Assembly: GCA_027924645.1 (NCBI GenBank) | Contig: BSBN01000140.1 | Location: 6,268,501 to 6,332,500 of the forward strand | Source of the DNA: Cunninghamia lanceolata | Lineage: Eukaryota; Streptophyta; Pinopsida; Cupressales; Cupressaceae | Direction of reading: 5' to 3' | Length of the DNA: 64,000 nt | Shown: positions 11,580 to 22,967 of the stretch, piece after piece | Position numbering within the stretch: position 1 is the stretch's first letter | Layout of the letters: every line of letters begins with the position of its first letter | Position numbers and translations under genes: made by a program | The notes under the pieces: generated by a model | Told to the model about the DNA's origin: nothing | Seen by the model: the letters and a program-made list of their open reading frames with translations, nothing else | Database searches by the model: none

Positions 11580-13440
11580 ACTCCTATTGAGATGACAGGT
11601 ACCTTATTTGGAGTTCCTGTTTCTATTCTATTTGATACTGGTGCAACAGAAAATTTTGTGTCACCTAGAGTTCTAAGTAAATTTTCTAGAAAAGCAGGCT
11701 TTATGTCAAAACCTTAGATAGTAGAGTATGCAAATAATTCAAAGGCTCAGGTAGAGCAATGTTTGTTCGAAGCTAGGATTGATGTTTCTAACTTCACCAC
11801 TGAGGCAAACTTGTACGTAGCGCCTTTAGGGTCCTACGATGTCATCCTAGGAATGAGCTGGTTGTGGAAACATCGAGCCAAAGTTGATTATTTTCATAAA
11901 ACCATTGAGTGTCTGGATGAGATGGGCAAAACTGTAAATCTCCAAGGAATTCAGAGGGAAATAAAGGTTAGATCCATTTCTTCAAAACAACTGAAGTGGG
12001 CTAGGTGAAAGGGGTGTCAACTTTTTGCAGTTAAGATGGACCTAGTAGAGGAAACCTCGGAGAAGTAATCTTTTGAGGAAAGATATCCATTTCTGTGCAA
12101 CTTTAGAGACGTATTTCCCAAGGAGTTACCTGGCTTGCCTCCGAGGAGAACATTTGACTTTGGTATAGATATTAAACCAGGATCGGAGCCAATCTCTAAA
12201 GCTCCGTATAGTATGACTACCACTGAACTTATGGAATTAAAAGCTCAGTTGCAGGAGCTTTTGTCTAAGAATTTGATTAGGCCAAGTGTATCACCGTGGG
12301 GAGCCCCGGTTATCTTCGTCAAAAAGAAAGATGGAACTCTCAGGCTATGTATAGACTATAGGATGCTTAACAAGGCAACTATAAAGAACAAGTATCCTTT
12401 GCCACGAATTGATGATCTATTTGACCAAATGCGTGGCGCATCGATCTTTTCCAAGATAGATCTGAGATCTGGATACCATCAGTTAAGGTTAAAAGACGAA
12501 GACATTCCCAAAACAGCTTTTAGAACGAGGTATGGTCATTACGAGTTCACGGTGTTACCGTTTGGATTGACCAACGCACCTGCTGCTTTCATGAATCTCA
12601 TGAATAGCGTATTCAGAGATTGTCTCGATAAGTTTGTACTAGTCTTCATTGATGATATTCTGATCTATTCCAAGGATGAAGAGGAGCATGCACGACATCT
12701 TCAAATAGTCTTGCAGCGATTAAGGGAGCATAAGCTGTATGCGAAACTCTCCAAGTGCACTTTCTTTCAGAAAGAGGTACAGTATTTAGGGCACATAATA
12801 TCAGCCGATGGGATATCAGTTGATCCGGCCAAAATAAAAGCTATTATGGAATGGCCGGAGCCTACCAATGTGTCAGAGGTACGAAGTTTCATGGGATTGG
12901 CAGGGTACTACAGGAAATTCATGTTGAATTTCTCAAGCATTGCTAGTCCTATTACCTCTTTGCAGAGAAAAGGAAAAAGGTTTGTGTGGACGGATGAATG
13001 TCAAAAGGCTTTTGACTTGTTAAAAGAAAAATTAACAACTGCTCCAATTTTGAAAGTTCCTGATCCAGAGGGAGAGTTTGAGGTTATCACTGATGCCTCG
13101 GGGGAAGCATTGGGAGGTGTGCTTATGCAAGATGGCAGGGTAGTAGCCTATGAGTCAAGGAAGCTGAAAAATTATGAGTAGAACTATGCTCCTCATGACT
13201 TAGAGATGGCAGCAGTGGTTCACACCCTTCAGATGTGGCGACATTACTTATTGGGAAGGTCTTTTATTTTAAAATCTGATCACCAAAGCCTTCGCTACAT
13301 ATTCACACAACCTAATCTCAATGCAAGGAAAAGGAGATGGCTGGAACTAATATCAGATTATGACTTTGAAATTTCTTATATCAAGGGCAAGGAAAACTGA
13401 GTAGCGGATGCCTTAAGCAGAAGAAGGCATATAGCCTCTA
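11580..13440 (+). pseudogene. pol: Chromovirus protease, reverse transcriptase and RNase H
   Basis: Continues the gag frame. An aspartic protease with active site F-D-T-G-A lies at about 11629-11643. It is followed by the usual I-L-G-M-S-W flap region. The RT runs from about 12210 to 12900, with [22 protein letters not shown] and the catalytic F-I-D-D at 12645-12656. The RNase H covers about 13080-13440, with T-D-A-S and the terminal A-D-A-L-S-R. Stops: 11715 (TAG), 12006 (TGA), 12066 (TAA), 13179 (TAG) and 13398 (TGA, just before the conserved V-A-D-A-L-S-R). Each would be a CAG, CAA or CGA codon before a single C-to-T change. No frameshift is seen. Confidence 0.92.
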
Positions 13441-14918
13441 TAATCTCTATACATGCTAACTTTAAAGATTTAGTATTGCAAAACTTATTTGGGGATGAGT
13501 ATTTTGATCAAGTGAAACAGGCTCTGCACCTAAACCCTAAGGACCCAAGATATGATGGATTCAGTTTTGAATCCGATGGATTGCTGAGATTCAAGGGAAG
13601 AATTTATGTCCCTGATTCAGAGGAACTTAGAAACCTTGTGTGGAAGGAAGTTCACTGTGCTCCTTACTCTAGACACCCTGGTGTAACAAAACTGTTAGCT
13701 GATGTCAAGCAGTTATATTTCTGGAAGGGAATGAAAAGTGATGCTGCAAAGTTTGTAGCTAGTTGTTTGGAGTGTCAGAGAGTGAAGGCAAAACACCAAC
13801 ATCCTGCTGGGTTGTTGTACCCACACGATATTCCGGAATGGAAATGGCAAGTTATTAGTATGGATTTTGTCCAGGGGTTGCCAATGTCTAAGAATAGGCA
13901 TGATGCAATATTGGTTGTTGTGGATAAACTAACCAAGGTTGCACATTTCATACCGGGAAACTTGACAGATGGAGCACATCTTTTGGCTCGAAAATTTGTG
14001 CAAGAAATTTTCAGGTTGCATGGGGTACCTGAAAATATAATATCTGATAGAGATGCTCGGATAACTTCACGGTTTTGGCAAACCTTATTTTCTACATTAG
14101 GGACTAAACTGAATGTAAGTATTGCTTATCATCCCGAAACTGATGGTCAGACAGAAAGAGTGAACCAGGTATTAGAAGACCTTTTGAGAATGTATTGCAT
14201 GGATCAGCAATACAGATGGGAGGAATATTTACCTCTTGTCAAATTTGCCTATAACAACTCCTATCATTCTGCCATTAAGATGGCGCCATTTGAAGCATTA
14301 TATGGAAGGAAATGCCGAACTCCTATAAGCTGGGATAAGCTGGAAGATAGGATAAGCATTGGACCTGAAATGCTTGCTGATATGGAAGAAAAAGTTAAAG
14401 TGATTAGGAAGAGATTGGCAGAAGCCAATGACAGGCAAAAGAGTTATGCAGATCGCAAGCGAGTGCCTAGACACTTCTCTGTTGGCAAGAAGGTGCTTTT
14501 GCGGGTGAAACCCCAAAAGAGTTCTATAAAATTCAGTAAATCTTCGAAATTGGCTCCTCGTTATGTCAGACCTTTCGAAGTTCTTGAGATTATCAATCCG
14601 GTTGCCTACAAAGTTGCTCTACCTCCAGCCTTGTCTAAGATGCATAATGTTTTTCATATTTCATATTTAAAGAAATATTTTGTAGGTAATAACCACATCC
14701 TTAACTGGAATTCCTTACAGATGCAAGAACCTGGGGTGGTTGTGATCGAGCCACTCAAGGTGCTCCAAATGCGTAAACTTCGTTTATGTAATCGAGAAGT
14801 TTTGCAATGCAAAATATAGTGGGACCAATATGGCGAGGATAGCGCCACTTGGGAAGACTACAAAGACATTTATCAAAGATTTCCAAAACTTTTTAAAGAC
14901 ATTAATGTTGCATTATAG
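13441..14918 (+). pseudogene. Chromovirus integrase with C-terminal chromodomain
   Basis: Same frame as the upstream pol. The HHCC zinc finger is present (H-P-G-V-T-K near 13674, C-L-E-C-Q near 13765). The catalytic core shows S-M-D-F-V near 13858, S-D-R-D-A near 14043 and D-G-Q-T-E-R-V near 14143, giving the D, D, E residues. The GPF/GPY-like region and L-H/M-H-N-V-F-H-I-S-Y-L-K-K-Y follow. The last ~70 codons resemble a chromoviral chromodomain: I-E-P-L-K-V-L...W-D-Q-Y-G...A-T-W-E-D...F-P-K-L-F. TAG at 14817 sits inside the chromodomain, before W-D-Q-Y-G. Integrase inserts the cDNA; in this family the chromodomain directs insertion to marked chromatin. Confidence 0.9.
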
Positions 14919-14980
14919 AAAGTTTGATTTAAGTTTAAGTTTTTGCTTGATAAACTTAATCATCGGGGATGATGATTTTT

Positions 14981-14994
14981 AAAGGGGAAGGATA
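14981..14994 (+). other. Polypurine tract of chromovirus
   Basis: AAAGGGGAAGGATA directly before the 3' LTR start TGTTACATCC. Confidence 0.9.
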
Positions 14995-17900
14995 TGTTAC
15001 ATCCCTCCTTTTGAAAACAATTATACTATTTACTTTCTTGCAAATTTCAGTAAATTACTATGTTGAGAACGACATGAAAACTGACAATTTATCTTACAAA
15101 GTTGTTATATGAAATTGCGGAATCTATTGATTACGATCAAGATATGTAGACTAAATGTCTTTATAATAAATGCAATGATGTTTGAATATATTATATTTGG
15201 ATCATAGATGCTTTGACCACAAAATTGTATGCGAGTCTGTCGATGCAGGAACAGGTGGACCGTGTTCGACGGAAGAGAAAGTATCTTCGAGAGAGAGTAT
15301 AGACTCTAGAAACTAACCAAAGGTGTTTGCCACTAAGATCACCAAACAGATAGATAAACCTAGGAACCAACAAGTAAGTCTTGTTTGTCAGTTTGGGTAG
15401 TTTATTTGATGTCGACGTCAAAGGATAAAGTATAACATCCTAGTCGGAAGTCGTCTTGTAGAATCTTGGAGTCGTCGATGGCGTCGTAAGTCCATAATAG
15501 CAAGTCGACTTATTTAGACATTTAATATTTACGTCTATAAGTATTTAATGAGTCATCTTGTGGCGAAATTGCAAATCTTGTCTCGTAGTCGAAAAATGCG
15601 AGAAGTCAGCTTTGTGCGCCTAACGTTGTAAGAATTGTTTGCATTACGTTCAATCCATCGTGATTGACGTAAAACGCGTCGAACTCGTGAATTTATTCTT
15701 TTCTGTAGATTGACGAATGTCGATTTAACGCGATAGCAGGTAATAATTTGTGTGTCTGTCATTTAGCTTGAGTCCTTCCTTTTGGCTTTGACCACGAGTT
15801 ATTTTGGTCTAACCTTGAGCCTCTTATTTAGAGTGGTCTTAATCGCCCTTTCTTATTCAGTCATAGAGATGCCGTAGGCAATTGTTTATTCATTACCATG
15901 TAATGTTTAACTCCTCAATTCGACCTTTAAATTAGTCTTGGAAAGTTAAATGTTTTGTTTATCTGGAAAGGACGGAGTTGTTATGTCCTTTAACAAGCCA
16001 TACCACCGAAGGAGCTTTAATCATTCTTGTGGTTGTGGTGAGTATCGAAGTCGGTTATACTCGGATATGCCGACCACCTTGAAGCTTAGGCATGTTTCGC
16101 TAGATGTTGAATGTCTTATTTTCCTCCACCATCAGAGAGAGTGAAAGTTTAGCGAATTATGATAGAAACTTAAACCGTTTGATTTAATGCCAAGCTGCCT
16201 CATCATTAAGGGAACGGAATCATAGGTGTAATTGTTCATTTTACGTCAGATGTTCTTTCTTCATTGCGGATATGAAGGCCACATTTTGCTGTTGTTCAAA
16301 AATGTGAGAAGACCACCGCTAGGTAGCCTTTCTCCATGTCATGTGAGGTCTCACTTTGGAGGTGGGACGTATGTGGTTAGAAAAACCCTCATCATGGGCT
16401 TGAGGTGGCGAATGAGAAGCCATTATACGTTTGTTGAGGCTGAGATTCCATGAGGCAACGGAGTTGCTATTGTTTAGGAGAGGAAACTGTAAAGTGTTGA
16501 GGAGTGAGTGGGGAATATAGAAGAAAGATGGGATCGCGAATTGAAGAGGAGGTTAGAAGACGGCCGAGTAGGAGGAATAAGGGGGATCGTGATAGAAGAA
16601 GGCAGGGAAAACTGCGAAGTGGGGGAGATTCGACGGGGATAGGAAGACAGTTAAGGAAGTCGTCTTGGTTATGGTTGGAGGATAGTCACGGGGGGAGGAA
16701 AAGGAAAATGGCATCAAGAGATACCCGACGGGGGGCAGTGAGACTGGGGAGTGCAACAGAGATTCGGGGGGCTGTGTAGAAGGCAGTGGATGAATTTGTT
16801 TACAGGGAAAAGGAGAGCATATCGTGGTATAGAGAGAGAACTACGAAGAGATAAGGGGAAGATAGTTTATTAAGTTGTAACACTGTGCGAAGGGGGTTGG
16901 CTGTGTAAAGAGAGCACAGCTGTGTAGAGAGAGGCCTTCATCAGAGGGAGAGGTGAGAGTTAAGGAAGTCGGGTGCTGTCTAGAAGAAGTGGGGAAACGA
17001 ACAGCAGAGAGGGAACGGTGAGTTACATTTTGTGCATCGTGGAAAGGATAGAGGGTCTTAGAAGTTGCTAAGGGGCAGTGAGAGACTGGTCTGGCAGAGA
17101 AGAAAACTATGGAGCTTGTCTTTGCTCGAGAAGTGACCGGTTGAGAGGAGGACGACTAGCCAGAGGAGAAAAGAACTTGGCACGGAAATCCTTATTTCTA
17201 TCAACAGGTTTTTACCATTTTCTCTTCTGTTCTAGGAATAGATCAGTAAATGAGTCTAATTTATGAAAGAATAATTATGTTTCAATGAATGAAAAGTGAA
17301 GACAATCTCTTCTACTACGAAACTGTGTGAGGTTTATTGTTGTAAATGTTTCATTGCTGTCTTATAGTAATAAAAACCTCAAGTGTCTTTAATGCTGCTG
17401 TTGAATTGTTTGCAAGAACTTAGAAGATAGATTATTATTTCTCTTGGAAGATGCCATAAGATGATAGAACGTAGGTCACCATGTTTTTCCTTAAAGATGG
17501 AACAATGCATGATTGCTAATGTGAACTACAAACTTCAAAAGACGTAGCATATTAAACAGTTCCTTGAAAACTGAGGTATTAACGTAAAATTACCCTAAAG
17601 TATTTTAAACAATAGCTGCATTGCAAGAAATCACGTTGTTCCACGTGCATGATGTGTGGAAGACTAAAACCACAAAATTAGAGCATGCTCGGCATAAACT
17701 TTAAGGTGTTTGACAGCCGAAGTTGTAGTTGCAACTAGCTTGAGTCGTTTCCGTCTTTTATCTTTTGTTAGAGGTTGACTGTGAGTGTGGGTCATCTCTA
17801 AGGTCATATGAAAGAGTTCAAATCTTTTATTATGATAATGTGCGATTCTTACCTCAATAACTTATGCAAAATTATTGACTTAAAAGTGAAGTAGGGAGTT

Positions 17901-18943
17901 AATGTCCTTGTGTCATAAAACATCATGTTTTTATGATGAGCTTGTAGAGTGGAAAACCCGCATGTGGAATTTAGATTACGTTGCATGCGTTGACTCTAGT
18001 TTCATTTTGGTAGACCTTATGAGTCTAGAACCTCTGAAATCTGAGATAATGGGAATATGTATTAGATACTTGAGTGTGTTGCGCAAACATGGGAACCGAG
18101 TACACAACTATGAAACCACTTAGGAGTGGGCGCTTATATATAATGTTTTTACAAGAAATGGGTTTTGAAACTATGAACTCAGGATTAGAGTAAATGTTGC
18201 GCCATGCACTATTATAGGAGGATATCCTAAGCCCTTGAGGTCATCAAGGTCGTCAAAATAGTTCAAACAATGCAAATAGGAAACTGTAGGATTTCGACCA
18301 GTTCAAGTTGAGTAGGGTGGGTGAACCAAGTTCATGCATTTTTAGAATGCTAACTAAATACAAATCCTTTGGCCAAGGTGGTGTACTATCCTCAAGTGCA
18401 TCGAACGTTCACCATAACTGGATGGCGTTTCTTGTGGAGGGTCGTGCATGACTAGAGGGTATCTAGGGATCTGCATGATAACAAGACACGTAGGTTACAA
18501 CACCAGAGCTCAGATGGCAAACACCAATGGTTATCCTAAGTCTATCCTCTTGAGTAGGGTAGGGCCACTTCCGGTTAGGAAGGAGTGCGGGAGACTGACG
18601 GTCAGTGGTTGGAGGTTAAGCTCCTTGAAGATACTTTCTCTTCCAAATATTGAGGAATTGCCGAGTCTTGAACGTGATGGGTTGACAATCGAGATGCATG
18701 GTAATGGTATGTTTCCAATATTTGTTATTTCAAGAAAATTTCATTTGTTAGAAAATAAAGTGTTTCAATGTATATCATTTCTTTCAGTCTTTATGAAAAT
18801 GCAATCATGTTTATGATAAAATGAAAATGTGGTATTGGATTATGGATAAGTTTATTTATGTATTTGATTACCTTGTTAAAAAAGAAAAATTTACCGTTGT
18901 GAAAACTTAGTTACTTCTTGTCATTTCGGATGTGGATGTTACA
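14995..18943 (+). repeat. 3' LTR of chromovirus (3949 bp)
   Basis: Starts TGTTACATCCCTCC and ends GGATGTTACA, followed by the ATCCA target duplication. It is nearly collinear with 5726-9673; by eye most differences are transitions. TATA box at 18135-18143. Confidence 0.95.
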
Positions 18944-19535
18944 ATCCATGTCAATGTCCCTCTATGCTCATTTGGCCTTTGATACACACCCCAAGGATAA
19001 CAATTTAGTGATGTTGGTACCACCTCCACATATCCTAAGTCCACCACTTTCCATCACAAATCCCATCATACTCCTAAAACATATCTCACCATTCCACCAC
19101 CATCATCTTACAAATGTCAAAAGCATGTGACCATACACCTCCCACCATCAACTTTACCTCCGTTGCTTCCAAATCCTATTATCCCTCCATCAAATATATG
19201 TCCACTACTTCCAACACCTTATCCATCCATCCATAAGTCCTCTAGAAATCCCAATCATGACCAACAAATGCACACATTATCTAAACAAGGAGCTTCCACC
19301 AACCCCACTTCCATCCACCCCATGGGATTCAAAAGAAAAAATTTAGATGCCTCCACCTATAAAGTCAAAAATCCTACAAATCCTCATTCCTTAGGACACA
19401 AAAGCAAAGATTCAAAGAAACATCCATCTTAAAATATGCATACAACCCACACACCTCAAAGTAAAAATAAAAAAGGTGTGGGTCCCCAAACAGCAAGCGA
19501 TTACTTCTAATCCATCTCTAAAGCTACATACAACC
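18944..19535 (+). other. Internal-1 resumed between two insertions
   Basis: Starts with the second ATCCA and continues the host internal region. It matches internal-2 from about 33640 to 34230 (TCATTTGGCCTT, CACCACTTTCCATC, AAAAGGTGTGGGT), so the chromovirus split one continuous sequence. Pro/Ser/Asn-rich frames at 18918-19130 and 19127-19432 are remnants of the C-terminal gag/unknown ORF. The last five bases (CAACC, 19531-19535) are the left target duplication of the copia element. Confidence 0.75.
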
Positions 19536-20785
19536 TATTGCAAGTATGGGCCTAACCGGTGTTGTCATTGATGTCAACATACTCCTATTGCATTGATGAA
19601 AAGGACTGGATGAGCTGAGTGCTGAGGATATTGAGAAAATTAGTCCTAATCAGGAACAAAGAAGAATAGTGAAGACAGTAAGGTAAAGATCCAAGATAAG
19701 ATGACTATCAAAGGATGCAGTTCAAAGGGTTTGTAGATATGAGTCTTAAGATGATCCAGTAAAGATTTTAGAGGTCCACATGAAGATCTAAAGGAGTTGT
19801 GGCCGCCCAAGTAAAACTGGTTCCGGCAGGTGTTCAGAGGTGATAGAGTGACACAGATAGGTCTGGTGAGATCTGGAAATGCATTATCCTATTCTGCAGA
19901 TTTGAGGGAGTGTTGAGGGAGTCTTTGTGAAGTGTCAACTCGATTGGTTCATGGTTTGAAGGTCCGCACGCATCTATTCCTTTGTGACAGTGATGACAAA
20001 CTGTGTTCTTGAGGTTTTGAATGAAGGAGAGAAGGATTTCAGTAAGCAGATGAAGTGTGGATGTTCTTGGTGATTCAAGAAATCTTGTGAAGTTCTTTGG
20101 ATTGTGTCCAATTTGTGTTGGTGGTCCGCATTAGAGTTTGAGCTTGCAATTGAAGAATAAATTCTGGATGATGGTGTTCTTCCTGAGACTAATCGACCGG
20201 ATGTATTACACATCTTGCAGATGTTCTTGTAGTTGTTTACCGACTTAGATGATTATTCCTAAGTCGATGCCTTGTATAAATAAGGGATTGTAAAGTCATT
20301 TCAAAGCATGTCTTGTGGAGATGAGAATGTGGTAGTGAGGAAGAGAGCGAAAGGTAGAACAAAAGTTTTGGGCTTAAATGGAACTGATTCAAGCATGGTG
20401 AAGATGCTATTCTCCAGTTCAAGTATGTGATACTTATCATTTTGTAGATAGTGTGTCTCTTGTAGGCAATGAGCCTCTTGTGAGCAGTGTGCTTGAGTAG
20501 TGAGCCCTAATTGGCATGTGTCATTTTGTTCTTTCTATTCTTCTAACAGAGAATACAATCTTGGGTTAATCACCCTATTGTTTTTCCCTTAACTAGGTTT
20601 TCCACTTCAAAATCTTGGTGTCTTATGTGTTGATGTGTTTTTGCTCTTGATTTAATTGCACTATGTTTCCATGATTGATTTATTAATATGCTACTAAATC
20701 ACAAAGAGAATTAAGTGTTTAGTTGGAAGAAAGTTTTAGACAACTAATTCACCCCCCCTCTCAGTTGTATGTCCTGAATCTAACA
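19536..20785 (+). repeat. 5' LTR of copia element (1250 bp)
   Basis: Starts TATTGCAAGTATGGG (the 3' copy has TGTTACAAGTATGGG, so the leading TG decayed to TA) and ends AATCTAACA. A TATAAATAA box lies at 20275-20283 (26052-26060 in the 3' LTR). A C-rich tract (CACCCCCCCTC) precedes the end. Confidence 0.95.
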
Positions 20786-20787
20786 AT

Positions 20788-20800
20788 TGGTATCAGAGCC
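20788..20800 (+). other. Primer-binding site of copia element
   Basis: TGGTATCAGAGCC, two bases after the 5' LTR; complementary to the 3' end of plant initiator tRNA-Met. Confidence 0.95.
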
Positions 20801-20841
20801 AAGTTCCTCTAAAAGACCTTAACCGCTTGAGGAGATCCAAG

Positions 20842-21821
20842 ATGTCATCCTACAAGAAGGATAGTCCGAAGTTTGATGGAACCAATTTTAATCTTTGGAA
20901 AAGTCGCATGAAATGTCACTTGCAATGTATGGGAATGCAGTACTAGACCATGGCTTCAACGAAGTATACTCCTCCACAGGGTGGCCCGAAAGCCCCAAAT
21001 GAAATCATAGATGCTGAAAACAATCTGCGGACTATAGAAGCTCTTCTAAGCACATTATCTGATTCAGATCTTTCAAATGTTGTTGACCTACCAACTGCTT
21101 TTGAGATATGGGAAAAACTAAAAATTCTGCATGAAGGAGACAAGTATGTTAAATGTGTAAGGCTACAGAGTCTGAAAGGGAAATTTGAAAATCTGAAGAT
21201 GAGAGAAGATGAAAATATCACTACTTTTATGCCAAGAGTAAATGAGCTTGTTTGTGGAATTATATGTACCGGTGGAGTCTTGGATGAAGATGAATTGTTG
21301 GCAAAATTCTCAGATCCCTTCCTACTTCTTATGAAATCAAGGTTGTTGCCATTGAAGAATTCAGAGCCCATACACTGTCACAAGAGATCAATTGGCTGGT
21401 CAATTGAAATGATCAAGTTTGGAGATGCCCCCCCAAGATTGAATTTGCATTCAGAGCTAGTGCTTCTATAAAAGGAAAACAAAGGTTTGATCTGGGAGAG
21501 AACTCTTCAAGGAAACTATCATGGTATGAAAAAGAAAGAAAAGACTTAGAAGAAGAAGAAACTGAAACTGCTCAGCTTGAAGCCCTTATTGCAAAAAGAC
21601 TACCAAGAGGATCCGGTAAGTATGAAGGGAAATTGCCTTTTAAGTGTTTTAACTGCAATAAGATTGGTCATTTTACCTCAAAGTGTCTAGAAAGATTTTC
21701 AAGGACAAATCCTAATAGATCAAGGTTCCAAAAGAATTGTTATTATGTTCATGAAGAGGATGATAATCAAGGAGTAACAGATGATGAATTAGAGACAAGA
21801 AACAAATCCGGAAGTGATTAG
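20842..21821 (+). pseudogene. gag: Copia gag with CCHC knuckle, frameshifted
   Basis: Starts at ATG 20842 with the copia gag opening (K-F-D-G-T-N-F-N-L-W-K) and is stopped at 20944 (TAG) after M-Q-Y. The frame reopens at 20950 with the UBN2-type gag segment (A-F-E-I-W-E-K-L, L-Q-S-L-K-G-K-F). The frame changes near 21305 and again near 21400. A zinc knuckle C-F-N-C-N-K-I-G-H-F-T-S-K-C lies at 21645-21686 in the frame that continues into pol. A TAG at 21819 separates it from the protease part. Confidence 0.85.
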
Positions 21822-22967
21822 GTGTTTATTGCCATCAAGGAAGAAGATCTAATGCCCTTTGAATCTATCAATCATAAAGTTGTAGAAAGAGCTCTGGCTG
21901 CCCAAGTTGAAGAAAATGATGATTGGGTCATTGACAGTGGATGCTCTCACCATATGACAGGTGACAAAAATAAGTTCTTAGATTTGGAAAGGTATGAAGG
22001 AGTGGTAAAGTTTGGTGATAATTTTGCTGGTAGAATCAAAGGTAGGGGAACTATTTCTTTTGACGGAAAGAACAAAACTGGTAATGTACTATATGTTGAA
22101 GGATTGAAGCACAATCTTCTTAGTGTTGGATAGTTGGTGGACCAAGGCTATGATCTCCAATTCAAGAATGGAAAATGCAAGATCTTTGAAAGTTTCAGAA
22201 TAGAGATTGCATCTGGTACTCAGACAAAAGGTAATATCTTCCATCTAGTTGGTACTGGTAAAAGTTGTCTATTTGTGGAAATTGATCAGAGTTGGCTATA
22301 GCATAGAAGGATGTGTCATGTGAATTTTGATAATATCATCAAGATAAGCAACACCCAGGTTGTAAGAGATCTTCCAAAACTGGTGAAACCTACAAATAGT
22401 TTGTGCAAAGAATGTCAGTTGGGAAAACAAGGCAGAGTCTCATTAAAAAGCAAAGAACAATCTTCTACCAGAATATTGGACTTAGTTCATACTAATCTAT
22501 GTGGTCTGGCAAGAATCAGGAGTGTGCAAGGTGATAGATACTTCATGTTACTAATTGATGACTACTCCCGGATGATGTGGGTAACTTTTCTGAAAGAGAA
22601 ATCAGAAGCCTTTAAGAAATTCAAAATACTGAAGCCTATGGTAGAGAATGAAACTGGATTAAAATTAAAGTGTCTGAGGTCTGATAGAGGTGGAGAATTC
22701 ACATCCGGTGAGTTCATAGAATTTTGTGAGAAACATGGAATAAAGAGACAGTTGTCTACTCCTAGGACTCCACGACAGAATGGAGTAGTGGAGAGAAAGA
22801 ACTAGACCATCCAGGAAGCATCTAGGACAATGATGATGGAAGCAAATGTTCCTCAGATCTTTTGGAGAGAAGCTATCAGCACTGCAGTCTATACTCTCAA
22901 TTGAGTTCAAATCAGAAGCAATACCGGTAAGACTCCTTATGAACTTTGGTTTGGCATCACTCCTACT
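21822..22967 (+). pseudogene. Copia protease and integrase
   Basis: Protease region with I-D-S-G-C-S-H-H-M-T at about 21931-21960. This is followed by the gag-pre-integrase region (W-L-*-H-R-R-M-C-H-V-N, C-K-E-C-Q-L-G-K) carrying the HHCC finger. The integrase core has I-D-D-Y-S-R near 22553, S-D-R-G-G-E-F near 22680 and N-G-V-V-E-R-K-N near 22780. Stops at 22131 (TAG), 22299 (TAG, where W is expected in W-L-W-H-R-R), 22803 (TAG) and 22902 (TGA). Some need changes other than C-to-T on the coding strand. Confidence 0.9.

Larger units (their letters stand above)
5726..18943 (+). mobile_element. Complete Ty3/gypsy chromovirus with giant LTRs
   Basis: A full-length element of 13,218 bp: 5' LTR 5726-9673, initiator-Met PBS, a small extra ORF, a gag-pol in one frame, a polypurine tract, 3' LTR 14995-18943, and a perfect 5-bp target duplication. 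Domain order is gag, zinc knuckle, protease, RT, RNase H, integrase, chromodomain. This order and the chromodomain place it in the chromoviruses; long LTRs and the C-terminal chromodomain type suggest the Tekay/Del group, which is inference. The LTRs are close to identical by eye apart from scattered mostly C/T and G/A differences, so it is not ancient, but it is inactivated by stop codons. Confidence 0.95.
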
